Shown here: positions 32,631-45,204 of the stretch, one piece after another
Numbering within the stretch: the stretch's first letter is position 1
How the letters are laid out: every line of letters begins with the position of its first letter
DNA from: Lepiota brunneoincarnata
Lineage: Eukaryota > Basidiomycota > Agaricomycetes > Agaricales > Agaricaceae
Assembly (NCBI GenBank): GCA_023014365.1
Contig: JAEBUN010000013.1
Coordinates: 1,116,001-1,180,000, forward strand
DNA: 64,000 nt
Direction of reading: 5' to 3'
Made by a program: the position numbers and the translations under genes
Notes under the pieces: generated by a model
Told to the model about the DNA's origin: nothing
The model's database searches: none
What the model saw: only the letters and a program-made list of their open reading frames with translations

Positions 32631-33674
32631 ATGCCCCCCATGACACCTTCTAGCGCCGGCACATCCAACGCGAATTCCACCAACAAGAATCAAGCACCTC
32701 CCGCAGATAATCTTTGTCGCCATAATGATTACTATATCGCGGGCGGCGACTTATATTTCTTGGTGTGCCTTGAGATCTCCAATGACATGTTACTTTTCTC
32801 CTCAACGCTCCACAGCTAGGAAAAACATATTTTCGGGTCCACTCGTATTTCTTTGCTCGTGAATCAAGATATTGGAAAGATCGACTCGCGGGTGCCACGT
32901 CTCCTGGGGACGAAGACACCAGGCCCGGGCGTCATGAGTCCACAGCAATTACCCTAACCGAAGCGCCTAAAGATTTCGCCCGGCTCCTATGGGTGTTTTA
33001 CAATCCGTAGGTACATTCCCCCAGTGGCATACCGCATACCTAACATCATTTAAGACGCTACGGGGTCTACAAGGCCACGACGGATGACTGGATAGCCATT
33101 CTTGAGCTAGCGTCCCGATGGGAGTTCACGGAAGTCCGAAGGCTGGCCATAACGTACCTCTCTCAGGTGGAAATGGAAACTGTTAGGAAGATCAGAATCT
33201 ATCAGGAGTGCAAGGTCCCTGAAAAGTACCTGTTCCCTTTGTACATGGAACTGGCTTCCCGGCCGACGATGCTTAAACGCGAAGAATATCAGCTCCTGGA
33301 CAAGGATACCTTATGCCTCATCGGCCGTGCGCGTGAATTACTTCGTGCACAGCCTGCTGAGGGAGGCGGCGAACCCATCAGCCCAGTGCGGGCGGACATT
33401 GGTCATGCGGAGAGATTTGAGATAGTTGCCAATACATTCGATTTGAAGTTGGAGGATCGCGAGGAGCTCCAGCGCCCAGGCAAGTTTCACTGAAGCACCA
33501 CCCCTCCTTTGAGACCTTATACTCACAACCCTAATTTCTTATTTAGCGTCCCCACTCACCAATGGTGTTACCCCCAACGCCATGATGAATGGAAGCGGCT
33601 CTGGACGTGGTGCTCCAACCCTCAACTCGACCGGACGCACGACCCAAAGTGCGCCCCGTAGTAAGGGAAAGTGA
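32631..33674 (+). CDS. BTB/POZ domain protein 2 (291 aa) with a GC-AG intron
   Basis: Exons 32631-32762, 32816-33006, 33055-33479, 33547-33674. BTB hallmarks: YYIAGGDLYFL, LGKTYFRVHSYFFARES, FARLLWVFYNP; then WIAILELASRWEFTEVRRLA. The third intron starts GCAAGT (33480) and ends TTTAG. Using it gives the same exon junction phase as paralogs and the tail SPLTNGVTPNAMMNGSG ending SKGK. Reading through instead ends after GKFH, so both forms are possible. Paralog of the genes at 36510 and 38785. Confidence 0.82.
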
Positions 33675-33769
33675 GGTTGATTCGCGGGTTGATGACATGA
33701 TGTGCAGCCGTCGATGGGACCAGGACCACTGGAATCCCGCCGACGACTTCGCCTAGTGCCAGATTTCTT

Positions 33770-34310
33770 GCAATGTACCATATGTGTAGTTTTGTACATC
33801 TTATCTTGCATCTATGTGTTCCATTCGACCATTTGTTTTTGCGGACCAATAAATTTGGATACCTAGTCTGGGTTTCCGAAGGCCACTGTGATCTAAGTAA
33901 AATGAGTAATCCCCACAACCCGGCTCCGCTGCTTCCTAGTGCGCAGCAACCGCAAAGAAGAGTTATTTCGAGAAACCAAGACCCATTCGATTCGTACTCT
34001 CCGGCGATCTCCCTGCTCGTACGGGTTCAATGCTGCACTGATGGGGCTGTGCTTGCCGCTGTGTGTACATACAATCCGAACAGTCCCAAGGCGCTCCTCA
34101 GACAACGCCCCCGGCTCGCTTGCCATCACGATTCTCCGAGGGTGAAAGCTGTTGAACACGAGGCACTTAGAAGGGCTAAAACATATAGACATTGGTCGTC
34201 AAAGGAAGGCTGTAGGTGCCCGCCCTCAAGAGGTGGGAATAAAATGACGAACACCACCTTGCAACGTTTTGAACCCTCCCACATCCCCCCTCCAGGCTTA
34301 TAACACACAT
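33770..34310. repeat. BTB downstream flank, copy 1
   Basis: Similar in order and sequence to about 35510-36500 (both start GTACCATAT...ATCTTGCA and share AGCTGTTGAACACGAGGCAC). No gene seen; it shows that BTB genes were duplicated with their flanks. Confidence 0.6.
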
Positions 34311-34319
34311 CTAGTCTTG

Positions 34320-34911
34320 ATGACCACCGACATAGGACACAATTCTGCCCCGAACAACCCTTTGTCACCCCACCCCAAGTACTATATAAGGGGAGCGGAC
34401 TTACATCTTCGTGTGCGTTGTCCCAAAAGGCACCGAACACACCCGTTTCACCTAACATCTGTGAGGTCGTGTCAGCTTGATAACACCCTTTTCCGGGTCC
34501 ATTCCTATTTCTTCACACGTGAATCAACATTCTGGAGAGACAGGCTCGCGGGTGTGATCCCCCCTGGAGGTGCACCTCCGACGCCCGGCAGCAATGACAC
34601 AAATCCAATCGTTCTCGATGAAAAACCGAAAGTCTTCGAACGCCTCCTCGGGGTATTTTACAATCCGTGAGGAATCTGTTGCCTGAAACATTTCGATTGG
34701 CCTCCACTTAATCTCATCAAAAACCAGGAGGTATGGTATTTGCGAGACAACCGCAGAGAATTGGATAAGCATTCTGGAGTGCGCTGCGAAATGGCAGCTT
34801 CCACAAGTGTTGGATCTTGCTGTTCGTGGTTTAGAAAGAAATAACGTTAATACCGCACAGCGTAACAGGGTTTATAATGTCTTAAAATCATATGATTGGC
34901 TATTCTTGTAG
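34320..34911 (+). pseudogene. BTB/POZ gene 3, 3'-truncated
   Basis: Starts MTTDIGHNSAPNNPLS at 34320 and closely matches the gene at 36510. YYIRGADLHLR, then TLFRVHSYFFTREST and FERLLGVFYNP in exon 2, and a third exon from 34723 (RYGICETTAENWISIL). After DLAVRGLERNNVNTAQRNR the frame ends early at SYDWLFL-stop, and the last 100 or so residues of the family are absent. The exon-2 end carries a GTGAGG donor, so splicing may persist. Confidence 0.7.
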
Positions 34912-36509
34912 CCTTTCCTTGTATCCCGACCGCATCGCCTAGCCGATCGTACCTGCAATAAACCGAGTAGTGTTCCACCCTGTACTACAGTAGTCTTTGT
35001 CTATAAGTCAGGGTAGAGGGTTTTTGATACGTAGCTTAATTACCCCTCCAAATGATAATATCGCTATGAGGGCAACCAAGACCAAGTATACGACTCGATG
35101 AGATATATGTTCGAGTCGGCCGGTGACCTAGGCTGGGACGGGGATGCAGGAACTCACTGGCAGTATGCACTAGCAAGAGACGGCCCGCTGATTTCGGACA
35201 TACTACGGGGCGTAACTAGCGCTGGACCATCAGGACCCACCTAAGTCTATAGCAGTGCTCAGCGCCCGGGAGTCATGTTCCCTTTTCAGCTCTGGAAGTC
35301 GTTTTAAGATTTATGATTCAAGATATCTGTCTACAGTTTTCAAATAGGTTATAGCCACCTCTCCGCGCGCAAATCAATAAAGCAGTGGACGCACAGGCCA
35401 AGGTGCGGGTCATGGTAAGGTCGACCTGCAAGATTTGGTATCAAGGGAAGCCGCCAGCAGGCTTTCAGCGGTCCCGGTGACGACTGCACACGGCGCTGCC
35501 ATCAAGCCCCTTTGTGATGTACCATATACGTGATTTCATATATCTCATCTTGCACCTACGTTTCGTTTGTGTCTTTTATTGGATAGTCTGGGTCTTCGAA
35601 GGCAATGACCGTGACGTGACCACTCCCCACAACCGATTCCACACAGCTTCATTGTGCGCAGTACTGCAAGGTTTACGAAGAGGGAATGGTTCGAGAAGCC
35701 AACACCTCCTTGCGATCCCGGCTTGTGGTGATCTCACTGCTCGTAGGCGTCCAATTGCTTTTATTAGTTCAATCGTCCCAGGAGTTACTGCTCATGACGG
35801 ACGTACCTCTACTACGGGTTGTGTTTTCGATGCTGCAATGGTGACTTTCGGTTGATGCTGTGTGAACATTCGGTCTGAGCAGTCTCAAAGCGCTCCGAAG
35901 ACAACACCCCTCCCGCTTGCCATCACAATTATGACGGACCGCAATGATGGTGCTAACCATCCAAAGCGGCTCAAGGATTTTTGCTGTAACTGCTGCGCTT
36001 GGATAATTAGGGGAAAGGGGACTGAGGGACAATTTATACGGAGGAATATGCTGGAACGAGGGAGGTTCGACATGAGGTTTGAACTGCGCAGTCCAGCTAC
36101 GGAACAACCAGTGGCTAAGATCAACTTGCTTACTTCGTAGGATATCGAAGTCGTTCGGCGTCCGTAACCCACTCCACTGCGGTGCACTCGTTGCATTCTC
36201 TCACGGTCAGAGGCTAGTTCGTTGTTGGGACAGAACAAGGTCCAGAGAGACGGCTGTTACGACATGCGGTCTCCCCGCTCCCTTTTTAGAAGCTGGTGTG
36301 CCCAGATTCGCGCTGTTGTGCTCATAGTGGCAAGTCAGGTTGAAAGCTGTTGAACACGAGGCACTTAAATACATAGACACCCGCCATCAAAGAAAGGCTG
36401 TGGGTTGCCCGCCCTCAGAACTGGGAATAAAAGGTTGGACGCCGTCCTGGAACGTTCTGAACCCCCCACATCCCCCTCCCCCAAAGCTTATAATACACAT
36501 CTAGTTTTC
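34912..36509. other. Gene-poor stretch with repeat of BTB downstream flank
   Basis: 34912-35505 shows nothing recognisable. About 35510-36500 is the second copy of the flank at 33770. No intact gene. Confidence 0.55.
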
Positions 36510-37476
36510 ATGACTACCGAAAGGGAATGCAGTTCTACCTCGAATGGCCATTTGTCACCCCACCCCAGGTACTATATAAGGGGAGCAGACTTGCATTTTC
36601 GTGTACGTTATCTCAAAAAGCAGTGGATGTCCGTCCCGGCTAATATCTGTGAGACTGCATCAGATCGGTAGCACCCTGTTCCGGGTTCATTCCCATTTCT
36701 TTATACGTGAATCAACATTCTGGAAAGACAAGCTTGCAAGCGCGATTTCCTCCGGAAATGCGTCTCCAAAGGCTGGCAGTAGTGACGTAAATCCGATCGT
36801 TCTCGATGAAGAACCAGAGGCCTTTGAACGCTTTCTCTGGATATTTTACAATCCGTGAGTACTCTCCTTTGCCTCGTGGATTTGTTCTCTCCGCTTAATC
36901 TCACCGAACTCAGGATATATGGTGTTTACGAAACAACCGCAGATGATTGGATAAGTATTCTGGACTATGCTATACGATGGCAGTTCCCAAGAATCATGAA
37001 CCTCGCGGTTCGTTGTTTAGAACAGAAGGATGCGAATATCATCCAGCGCATCCGGCTTTACGAAGAGCGTCAAGTGCCTATTGAGCACTTACTTCCTTTA
37101 TATGTCAAACTCGCGACCAGGGAAGAGATCATTGAGCTCGAAGAATCTCGCGCCCTGGGACTTGAGACTTCATTGCTCATCTACCAGGCTCGTGAGCGAC
37201 TTCGAGCTCAACCTTCAGAAGGGGGCAGTCCCCGTAGTCCTGCTCGTGCCGATCTCGACCCGGCTGAAGTAAATGATATTGTTCGTTCAGTATTCGGTAT
37301 TCCTTCAATAGATATAGGGCCCTCGCCCACAGGTAGGGTGATGTTCAATCACCTTTGAAGAGGTACTCATGCAACTTTTTCCCTGTTTTCTAGCCCCTAA
37401 CATCAGCGGAATGTGTGGTTCCGCGAACCGTAACTCCAGCGGGCGCACAAGTAGCGATGAAAGAAACGAAGGGTGA
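36510..37476 (+). CDS. BTB/POZ domain protein 4 (261 aa)
   Basis: Exons 36510-36602, 36664-36854, 36914-37332, 37394-37476. The BTB core reads YYIRGADLHFR, IGSTLFRVHSHFFIREST, FERFLWIFYNP. The helical part reads WISILDYAIRWQFPRIMNLA and RIRLYEERQVPIEHLLPLYVKL. Note GAD where most paralogs have GGD. Exon 3 is 419 nt, the same as in the genes at 38785 and 41592. Confidence 0.85.
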
Positions 37477-38784
37477 TCGTTTGGAAAATCATGGATCCGG
37501 GCCGTGAGGCATTGAGGATGGTTGAGGTGGAAAAGGGGTTCAGGTGTTTGGGTGTTGGGCGTTCCGTTTCGGTGGTCGCGGGCGATTACCTAAGCGGCTG
37601 CTCTTTACTTTACTTCCCGCTGCGTTTTGTAATGTCGTTGGCCGTTCTTGCGATCTCTTCTCATGTTCTGATTCGGCTCGCTTAACGCGCCGTGCTAGCA
37701 ACAAGTCAAGTGTCCCTCCAAAACGGCATCACCGGTGCTGGGGCTCAGTGTTGTGCCATTTGCAGTAAAGTTGATGCTCACCGCTATGATCAGTTTGTTT
37801 GTGTTACTACTAGTCTCGAGAGCAACATGACGTGATGATGGTGCTGCTGTGGCGGGGATGCAAAGGACACACTGGTAGTATGCACCAGCGAGAAACAGTC
37901 CACCAATTTCAGAGACTCTTCTGCTATGCAACCTTCGGTTAGCCAGGTCCAGTAAATGACGTTGGACCACAAAAGACCTGTCCAGGCCTAAGTAGTCGCG
38001 TCGAGCCCTCCGGAGTCATGTTCCCTCTTGAACTTATGAAGCTGTTTCATAACCTGTGGACTTTGACATGACTACCCATAGTTCCCAAAAGGGCTATACA
38101 TGACTGAATGTCGATCTCTTCACGCGCCGACCGATAGTAGTGGACTCTGTGTCAAATTGGCGCAGAATAACTACCAGCTTTCAGCTTGTTGCGAATCGTG
38201 AGCAAAATTCCACGTAGAACAGTGGTTTACCATGACAGAGGCTGTGTCTCTTATCCCGGGGCACAGGCATCGTCCCGAGAGAGAAGGTTCGACCAGGTTC
38301 AATTAGGCTCAGCCAGTGCTTCTTGCTATGATGGTGGGCGGTCCACCATCCTAAAATGCAGTTGACCGTCGCTAAAGGCTCTACCCCCATTTGGTCTGGA
38401 GTACAAGGTCATGCTTTGAGTGGTTTCAACAGGATGGGGAGCCGAAGACGGCGACGTGGAAACCTTCTGATTATTGCTGTTATCACGTACAGAAAACAAG
38501 GTACTACATGTAGGCTTGTCTTTTTGAGAGTTGTGTGTCCAGATTCCCACCAACGCTCGCCCCTAAGCCGTGATTCCGGCGCAACAAAAGCTCTCGGCCA
38601 CGAGGCAGAATTGACTTGATGGTACCCACGGCCATCGTCGAACTTGCTTCCAAGAATGGATGTGGGGTGGTTCTTGTATTCTTGTTGGTAGGGGCTAGAG
38701 GAGATAGGACGATGAACGCTACCTAAACTCCTCCCTTCTCTCTCATCATTACAATCACAACCCATCTCCTGCTTTTCTCTCCTG
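37477..38784. other. Intergenic, no gene seen
   Basis: Only short frames. Part resembles the gene-poor DNA around 34912-35500. Confidence 0.5.
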
Positions 38785-39777
38785 ATGACCAAGGATAACA
38801 AAGACTCCTCCGGTGCACACGGCTCTAACGCTTCAGGTGGATCCCGTCATTCCAAATACTACATAGGAGGGGGAGACCTACATTTCCGGGTGCGTTATCT
38901 TGGGAGGCAACCGTGATTCCCCTCGTCTAATGTTTGTACTAGGTCGGCGGCACTCAGTTTCGAGTCCACTCTTACTTCTTCCTCCGGGAGTCCAGATACT
39001 GGCAAGACGAGCTCGCGGGGGCAACACACCCTGGAGATCGTCCTTTGAAGACCGGCACCAGTGACACGAATGAAGTTGTCCTTGCTGATGAAAAGCCGGA
39101 GGAATTCGAATGTCTCCTTCGGGTCTTTTATAACCCGTGAGCAACGGTTCCTTCTTAAGATCGCGTCCTCAACCCAGTTTCACCCAAGCTAGAAAATATG
39201 ATATATACGACATGACTCACGAGGATTGGGTCATCGTTCTGAAATACGCTTCAAAATGGCATTTTCCAGAGGTCATGGATCTTGCAATCCGCTACTTAGA
39301 ATTGAAAGATATGGATCTTATAAAGCGTATTCAGCTTTATCAAGAAAACCAAGTGCCACGAAAACACTTGTTCCCACTCTTTGCCCAGCTCGCGTCTAGG
39401 GAGGAGGTCCTTGGGCTCGATGACTCCCAGATCCTGGGACTTGAAACCTCCGTTCTCATTTATCAAGCTCGCGAGCGACTTCGAGCTCAGCGCTCGGAGG
39501 GAGATGGCCTCCGCAGCCCTATTCGTCCTGATTGTGATCAGGCCGAGATATCTGAAATTGTCGGTACAACTTTCAACATTCCTCCTGAAGAAAGGGTGTT
39601 CCCGCCTGAAGGTAACACGTGTCCAGCTTACTCAGACAGGCGCCTATAAGCTTACGGGCCCTCTTTCCCTGCTTGTTCGCCTTAGACTCCGATACCAACG
39701 CTAAGCCTGATGGTGTTAAAGGGCTTGGACAGAACTCCAACACACGCAAAAATAAGAACAAGCACCTTCGTTCTTGA
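38785..39777 (+). CDS. BTB/POZ domain protein 5 (269 aa)
   Basis: Exons 38785-38889, 38943-39136, 39193-39611, 39686-39777. BTB core: YYIGGGDLHFR, VGGTQFRVHSYFFLRES, FECLLRVFYNP. Helical part WVIVLKYASKWHFPEVMDLA and RIQLYQENQVPRKHLFPLF. A lysine-rich tail (RKNKNKHLRS) follows the last short exon. The last intron has the only TAAGCTTA outside retroelement DNA (39647). Confidence 0.85.
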
Positions 39778-41591
39778 TTTGGCACACGACAATGGCGGGG
39801 CTATGGAGTCGAGGTTTAGCCTGTAGTAGGACCTGTTTTTTTTTTTTTTGGAAATTTTTTGTAGCCATTGCAGGTTATCTCCTACTCTGGTCATTTGAAT
39901 CGATGTTTTTATGCAGATCCTTGATGCATTTGGCCGATATAGCGTACTGGGTTGTAGACCACATGGTAGAGCGCACTCGCTTGCATGGCGGAGGGCGTCC
40001 AGACCCTAGGCCAAAGAAGGTAAATGTTATGCAGCCTGACCACAGTTGCGTCCGCAGCAAGGGGTCATGGAGATATAATCATAGGAGTCATCGTCATTAT
40101 ATTAAATGCACGGGTATCATTTTGATAACAGAAGATTCTTAGGCGGTGGTTCATATCGCTAGCTATTTATATCGTTTCGTGTGTCGTGAGTCGTTGGGCT
40201 GGGTAGCGGGTAGGAAAGGCAACAACTAGATGCAATAAGGATGAGGGCATTGGGCCGGGATCTCCAGACGTGGTATCGGGAGTACGTCTGGACAAGGGAC
40301 CCCCGCTACAGACTACAGTTTCAATGACATATACGAATCACATCTGGATACCTGTATGTGTTTCAATCTCCAGAAGCCTAGCGCCCACACTTGTTCCTGC
40401 TCCTTTGAAACCGCTGCAAAGACCTTCAATTCCAAATTATTTGGTACCAACGTCTCTAAACATGGAGCCGCAGCTTCAGTCCCAAATCTGGGCTTGATGA
40501 GAACGTCTGATCGCTCACAAAAGACCACTACCGTTCAGCAGAATTCGGCAGTTTTCGGTGTACCTTGGTATTTGTATCGCACCTTGGTACGTACCCCCTC
40601 CATCACCTGTTGGGGCTGTGTGTTAAAACCAAGTTCGAACAGTCGGGTTCTGTTTACCATGCCTCTCCCACTGAGGCTGGTTCCTCGGAAAGGTGGTGGT
40701 GTTGAGTACGGTTTCACAGGCGCGCGGCAGTTCTGAGGGTGGTAGGGATTCGCCACTGATTGGGGCTATGGGTTATAGATTAGCTCGCGGAGTCTATGGG
40801 TTGGCCTCCCTACATGCGCGCGTTCCACCGAACCGGTGGCCATTTGCAGAACCCTGCTTTTATGTAGGTGTTAATGCTATGCATAGACATGCCTCGTTGT
40901 GTTCTGCCCTTGATGCTGATGATACGGCTAAGTGGTAATTTAGTCTAGGATCTGTGTGCAGCGGGTACCGGTTTCGTTGGTTTTTCTCTCTTCACTACTG
41001 GTAGGGATGCTCAATCTTCTGAAAATATAGACAGAGTTTACCATGAGATACATTCCTGCCTGGCCGTGACCATTGCCAAGCTAGATGGAGGCCTTGAAAG
41101 CCTGTTGGGATCGTTTACAGGTCCTGCGCAACCCTGGGCGTACTTACTATGGTTTTCCCAGAGGAGTATGGGCTGTCACATCACGTCATTGCGCGCTCTC
41201 CTGCAGGTCACACCACTGGCTCTGTCCATCTTGTAAAATAGCTTCGAACCCATGTCTTCCTCCTGACTCAACGCCTACACGTCGAACATGGACCAGCCGT
41301 ACAAGGCCACACGGCACAACAATGGATGTATCGGACATCTTCCCGCCTTACGTTGAGCACAGGCGGACAATGGTCAGGGAGCCTCTGCCTCGTGTCGATC
41401 GGACCAAGGGACTATAGCATTTGTGCAGCCACGAAAAAAAATTCCTCGGGTTCATACAGCAACGTGCTGGTCGTACACGTGTCTCCATCGTTGGACTCAA
41501 ATACCGAGCAGCGTCTCCATCAAATTTTTTTTATTCCACGAACCCCATTCCACCCTCCACCCCTCCTTCGTGTAACAAGGAAGCTTTGCCT
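39778..41591. other. Gene-poor stretch, possible decayed frames
   Basis: A 15-T run is at about 39838. Frames at 40270-40740 and 41085-41634 have no domain I recognise and need frame jumps to extend; probably decayed. Confidence 0.5.
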
Positions 41592-42896
41592 ATGCCTCAC
41601 GCTCATAACGATTCCGGGTCCTTCCTCTCTCTGAAGAGGTACGATGAGTACTATTTAGCAGGCGGTGACCTTTTTTTCTTGGTGCGTTGTAATCTTTAGT
41701 ATCGTGGAGGGCGTGGCTGATCTCGGCTGGGCAGGTCGAGCACAACGTGTTTCGGGTTCACCGATACTTCTTCGAGCGGGAGAGTTCGTATTTCAAGGGG
41801 AAACTTGCGACACCCGCCTCTCCAGGGGCCACCCGTCCAGGCACTAGTGAGACTAACGCCATTGTCCTTGAGGATGTGCACGTTGGAGAGTTTGCGCGCT
41901 TCCTTTGGGTGTTTTATAATCCGTACGTCCCCACCTCTTATCAACCTGACCCCCGCTCATTTCAGCATTCTTTAGTAAATACTCTCTGTATTCCGCGACT
42001 GTCGGTGACTGGACAGCAATCCTTTCCCTTGCACACCGGTGGCTATTCCTGGAGGTCAAGGCTTTGGCCGTGCGGGAGCTCGAAAAGCTCGACATGAGCG
42101 ATATTGATCGTGTTGTCACGTATCATAACAATGATGTCGATCGCAACCTCCTGATTCCCCGTTACGCCGCTCTTTGTGAGCGCGAAGAACCACTTTCACT
42201 AGCTGAAGGCTATCGTCTTGGCCTCGAAACGTCCTTGACAATTGCCAGAGCTCGTGAGGTAGCTCGCCGTGAGCTTCCTGGGCTTTCTTCGCCTACGTCA
42301 CCGAGTTTCCACAGTTCAAAATTAACTTCGATTGTTCGAGAGCTCTTTGGGATTCCAGTTCCAGAGGATGATGCGGTGTTCGAGACCTCCCCAGGTGGAC
42401 CGGTGATGACCGTCTTAATATTTTTACTCTGCAAAATTGGCTGACTCAATCATTCTGTTCTTCCATAGCCTCTCCCACTCACCCCACCATCAACGGCACC
42501 TTCCTCAACACCGTCTCCCCCTCCGACCCAGGCCCAGAAAACGGTGTCTCCCCCACGACAAACGGTGGCGCCGTTACAAAGGCCACCCACCCCTCCGCAG
42601 GAAACCCCCTCACAGCCGCTCCCACCCCCGCCCCCAAAACCAACGGAACGCCCCCAGCTGCAAACGGGTCGGCAGAAAGGAGAACAAGCCAAACTCAACA
42701 AGCAACAACAGCTGAGCAACGACCTTTCTCGCCCACAGACACCCGTTCAGGAAACGCCGGTAACGGAATCCTCCAACCAGGGTCCAAAGACGGCAGCCCA
42801 GAAGAGGGCAGCAAAGAGGGCAGCGGCGGCAAAGAAGAAGGAGGAGACAGCACCGACTGGTTCGCAAACGCCAAGAAACGACGAGCCCGTCGCTAG
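41592..42896 (+). CDS. BTB/POZ domain protein 6 (374 aa) with basic tail
   Basis: Exons 41592-41681, 41735-41922, 41976-42394, 42469-42896. BTB core YYLAGGDLFFL, VEHNVFRVHRYFFERES, FARFLWVFYNP; helical part WTAILSLAHRWLFLEVKALA. Exon 4 in the spliced frame encodes a low-complexity Pro/Thr/Ser/Gly tail ending DWFANAKKRRARR, a likely nuclear-localisation signal. In the same DNA a different frame stays open from 42544 to 43338 and ends FFDEMLRKF, so the last exon choice is not certain. First gene of the triplicated unit. Confidence 0.75.
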
Positions 42897-43439
42897 TGCG
42901 GGTGAGGTGGTACCCCCGCAAGACGGTGGGCTTGGAGAAGAAAAGGAGAAGAAGGAAGAGAAGGAGGACGCGAATAGTGAGGTGGCAGGCGAACCGTCGC
43001 AGGAGAGCACAGAGGCTGGTTCCTCTAATGTGGCTCCCGTTATTGTACAGAGTGCTAATGACGAGGGTGGGAATGAGGCGAACGAGGGAAAGAACATAGG
43101 TGCTACTGCCGACGGTGATTCTACGGACAAAACTACAACGGCTATTATGATACCCTCCCAAAACAACGACACCAAGATTAGTCCCCACGGACCATCAGGC
43201 TTGAACAATACATTGGTTGGATTCTTGTCACCACACGACAGGCAGGGGGATATGGTCATTAATAACGACGACTTGAAGTCTCCCCAGGAGAAATCAAACC
43301 CCCGGTCGTTCTTTGACGAGATGCTTCGGAAGTTCTAGTCGTAGCTCATATCATCTTCATGTTCGCTTGTAATGAGCCCTGTATACTTTTGTATCTCATT
43401 CACGTCCATTTGCCAACACTCGGTTATGTAAGCGACAGA

Positions 43440-43857
43440 ATGTTCGCCAGCACTTACCTTCCGCACGCGATATACTCAATCGCTATTACCTCAATATCCA
43501 TCCACCTCATCAGCCAGAAGCGCACAATCAGCGATGAGAGGGCACGCGTCGCCGCGCGTTTGTCGATTCTCGAATCAATAGCCACGCAACTACGGGGGGA
43601 CAAGCCTATTTCCTTGGAGGAGCTGGACCGGCTGCATCGACTAGCACGACCACCTCTGTACCCTGAAGATGCGGGCACGCGGGTGAAAGAGAATATTGGA
43701 TGGAAGGAAGTGATCTTTGGGAAAAAGAGGAGCGGCAATGAGCATGATAGACGAGATTGGGAGATAGGTGCGTTGTGAAATAGACTGTGGCTGGCGTGTT
43801 TGCTGAACCATGTTTGTAGTTCAAAAGGAATTGGAGACACAGAAAGGAACCATTTGA
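43440..43857 (+). CDS. Small membrane-anchored protein (121 aa) of unknown function
   Basis: Two exons, 43440-43767 and 43820-43857; the 52-bp intron joins ATA-G to TT-CAA in frame. MFASTYLPHAIYSIAITSISIHLISQ is a hydrophobic N-terminal helix. The rest is charged and helical: KRTISDERARVAARLSILES, DKPISLEELDRLHRLA, GWKEVIFGKK, QKELETQKGTI. It resembles small conserved membrane proteins of basidiomycetes (memory, not verified). Decayed copies at 47170-47400 and 50784-51110. Confidence 0.72.
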
Positions 43858-43921
43858 TTACCATCGACCTTTATACGTTTGTCCATCTTTGCTGTTACCG
43901 GCTCGGTACCTAGAACGCTAG

Positions 43922-44418
43922 GCTAGTTGCTGCACTGCTAGCATCAGCGGCTCCCTGGGCCCTCGCAAGTCTCATAGCCAGTGGAATACCAAGCTCCTTT
44001 ACCTCTTCGTCCGTCAGGTCCCTGTCGGTCTGCACAATCTTCACACTTAACGGCGGACCCAGTTCAGTTTATTCTTCTTCGCGCAAATGAGCGACTCGAC
44101 CGGATCTCCAATGAAGAAAATACTTTTGAGGCTGTTCGCGGTTTTCTTCCGTACGCCATCGTCGTACTACCTAAAGCGCATATTCTTTATATAATGGAGA
44201 CCCATTGTGTGTATTCTTGCATACATCGGGTATACCATGCAGAACAATCGGAAGAAGTCGTTCTTCTTGATCTCTGGGCCGAGCACGACCAGATCATCGT
44301 CGCTGTCTGCCCTCGATGGTACAGGCTGGATATTCGCGTTGGGCATTAAAAAGAGGTGGCGAGGCACACGAAATAACGTCTCTTCGGCCTTTGCAGTGGT
44401 GGTGAATGGGGGTGACAT
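43922..44418 (-). pseudogene. BTB-like gene, opposite strand, unit A copy
   Basis: Exon ETLFRVPRHLFLMPNANIQ...EIKKNDFFRLFCMVYP (44384-44217) has the BTB core. The downstream exon (DGVRKKTANSLKSIFFIGDP) hits a stop at LNWVRR; comparison with unit B (SDWVPPL) shows a lost base. Part of the exon start is also missing. Confidence 0.65.
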
Positions 44419-45204
44419 GGCAATTGTATTGAAGAGGAAGCGCGTTACCCGAAATATTCGAAATGCGAAACACGATTCTGGATTCCCTGTAGTTGAACCC
44501 CGGCCATCGGTGTCCTGGCTTTGATGTCTTTTTGGGCAGGCGGGAGGTAGTTGCTCACAGATGGATCGGATCCAAACGTGTGTCCCTGTGCACAGTAGCT
44601 CGACCTACGTGAAGCAGATGAATTCGCCTGTGGCGAATCAGTCGAAACACCCAATCGAGTCGATCCCCTGTACCCAGAGCGCAGAATCCGCTTTCAACTA
44701 CTAAATCTTCATCATTTTTCTATGAGTAGCAGCCATCTCCTCGTGAGATCCGAGCTCTCTATATGGGCTTGTCCGCATACAAGCATGCGCGTGTCTGGTG
44801 AACTGCCAAATGGCTATCATGCCCGACTTCGCATATGTAGCTGCAATTGGTTCGCGGGTAAGGGGCATGTGATCACCACATACAGGACATGTGCCCAACA
44901 AGCTGCTCGCATCAGTGAAGTTCAGGGGTTCGTGGGTTGGGTAGGTATAGGCCCCTTACAGTATGCCTCATGTAAGTTCATCATCCCTTCTCTTCCTATT
45001 TTCTCCTTTTATTCAATTGCGCCACCACGTCATTATTAAATCCAGGTCTAAAACTGCATGAAGTAGGATTTACACCTCAGTTTTGTGTCCCACACCTACC
45101 CAGCCCGCTGTCACCCTTTCACAGGTAGTTCATTCTGTCGTTGACTCGTTTACAAGAATAACAGCAATTCCCACCATGAACAGTTACGACCATCAGTGTG
45201 CAGA

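Noticed and set aside
42450..43259. Minus-strand frames opposite BTB gene 6 tail
   Set aside because: Mirror of the biased composition of the plus-strand low-complexity exon.
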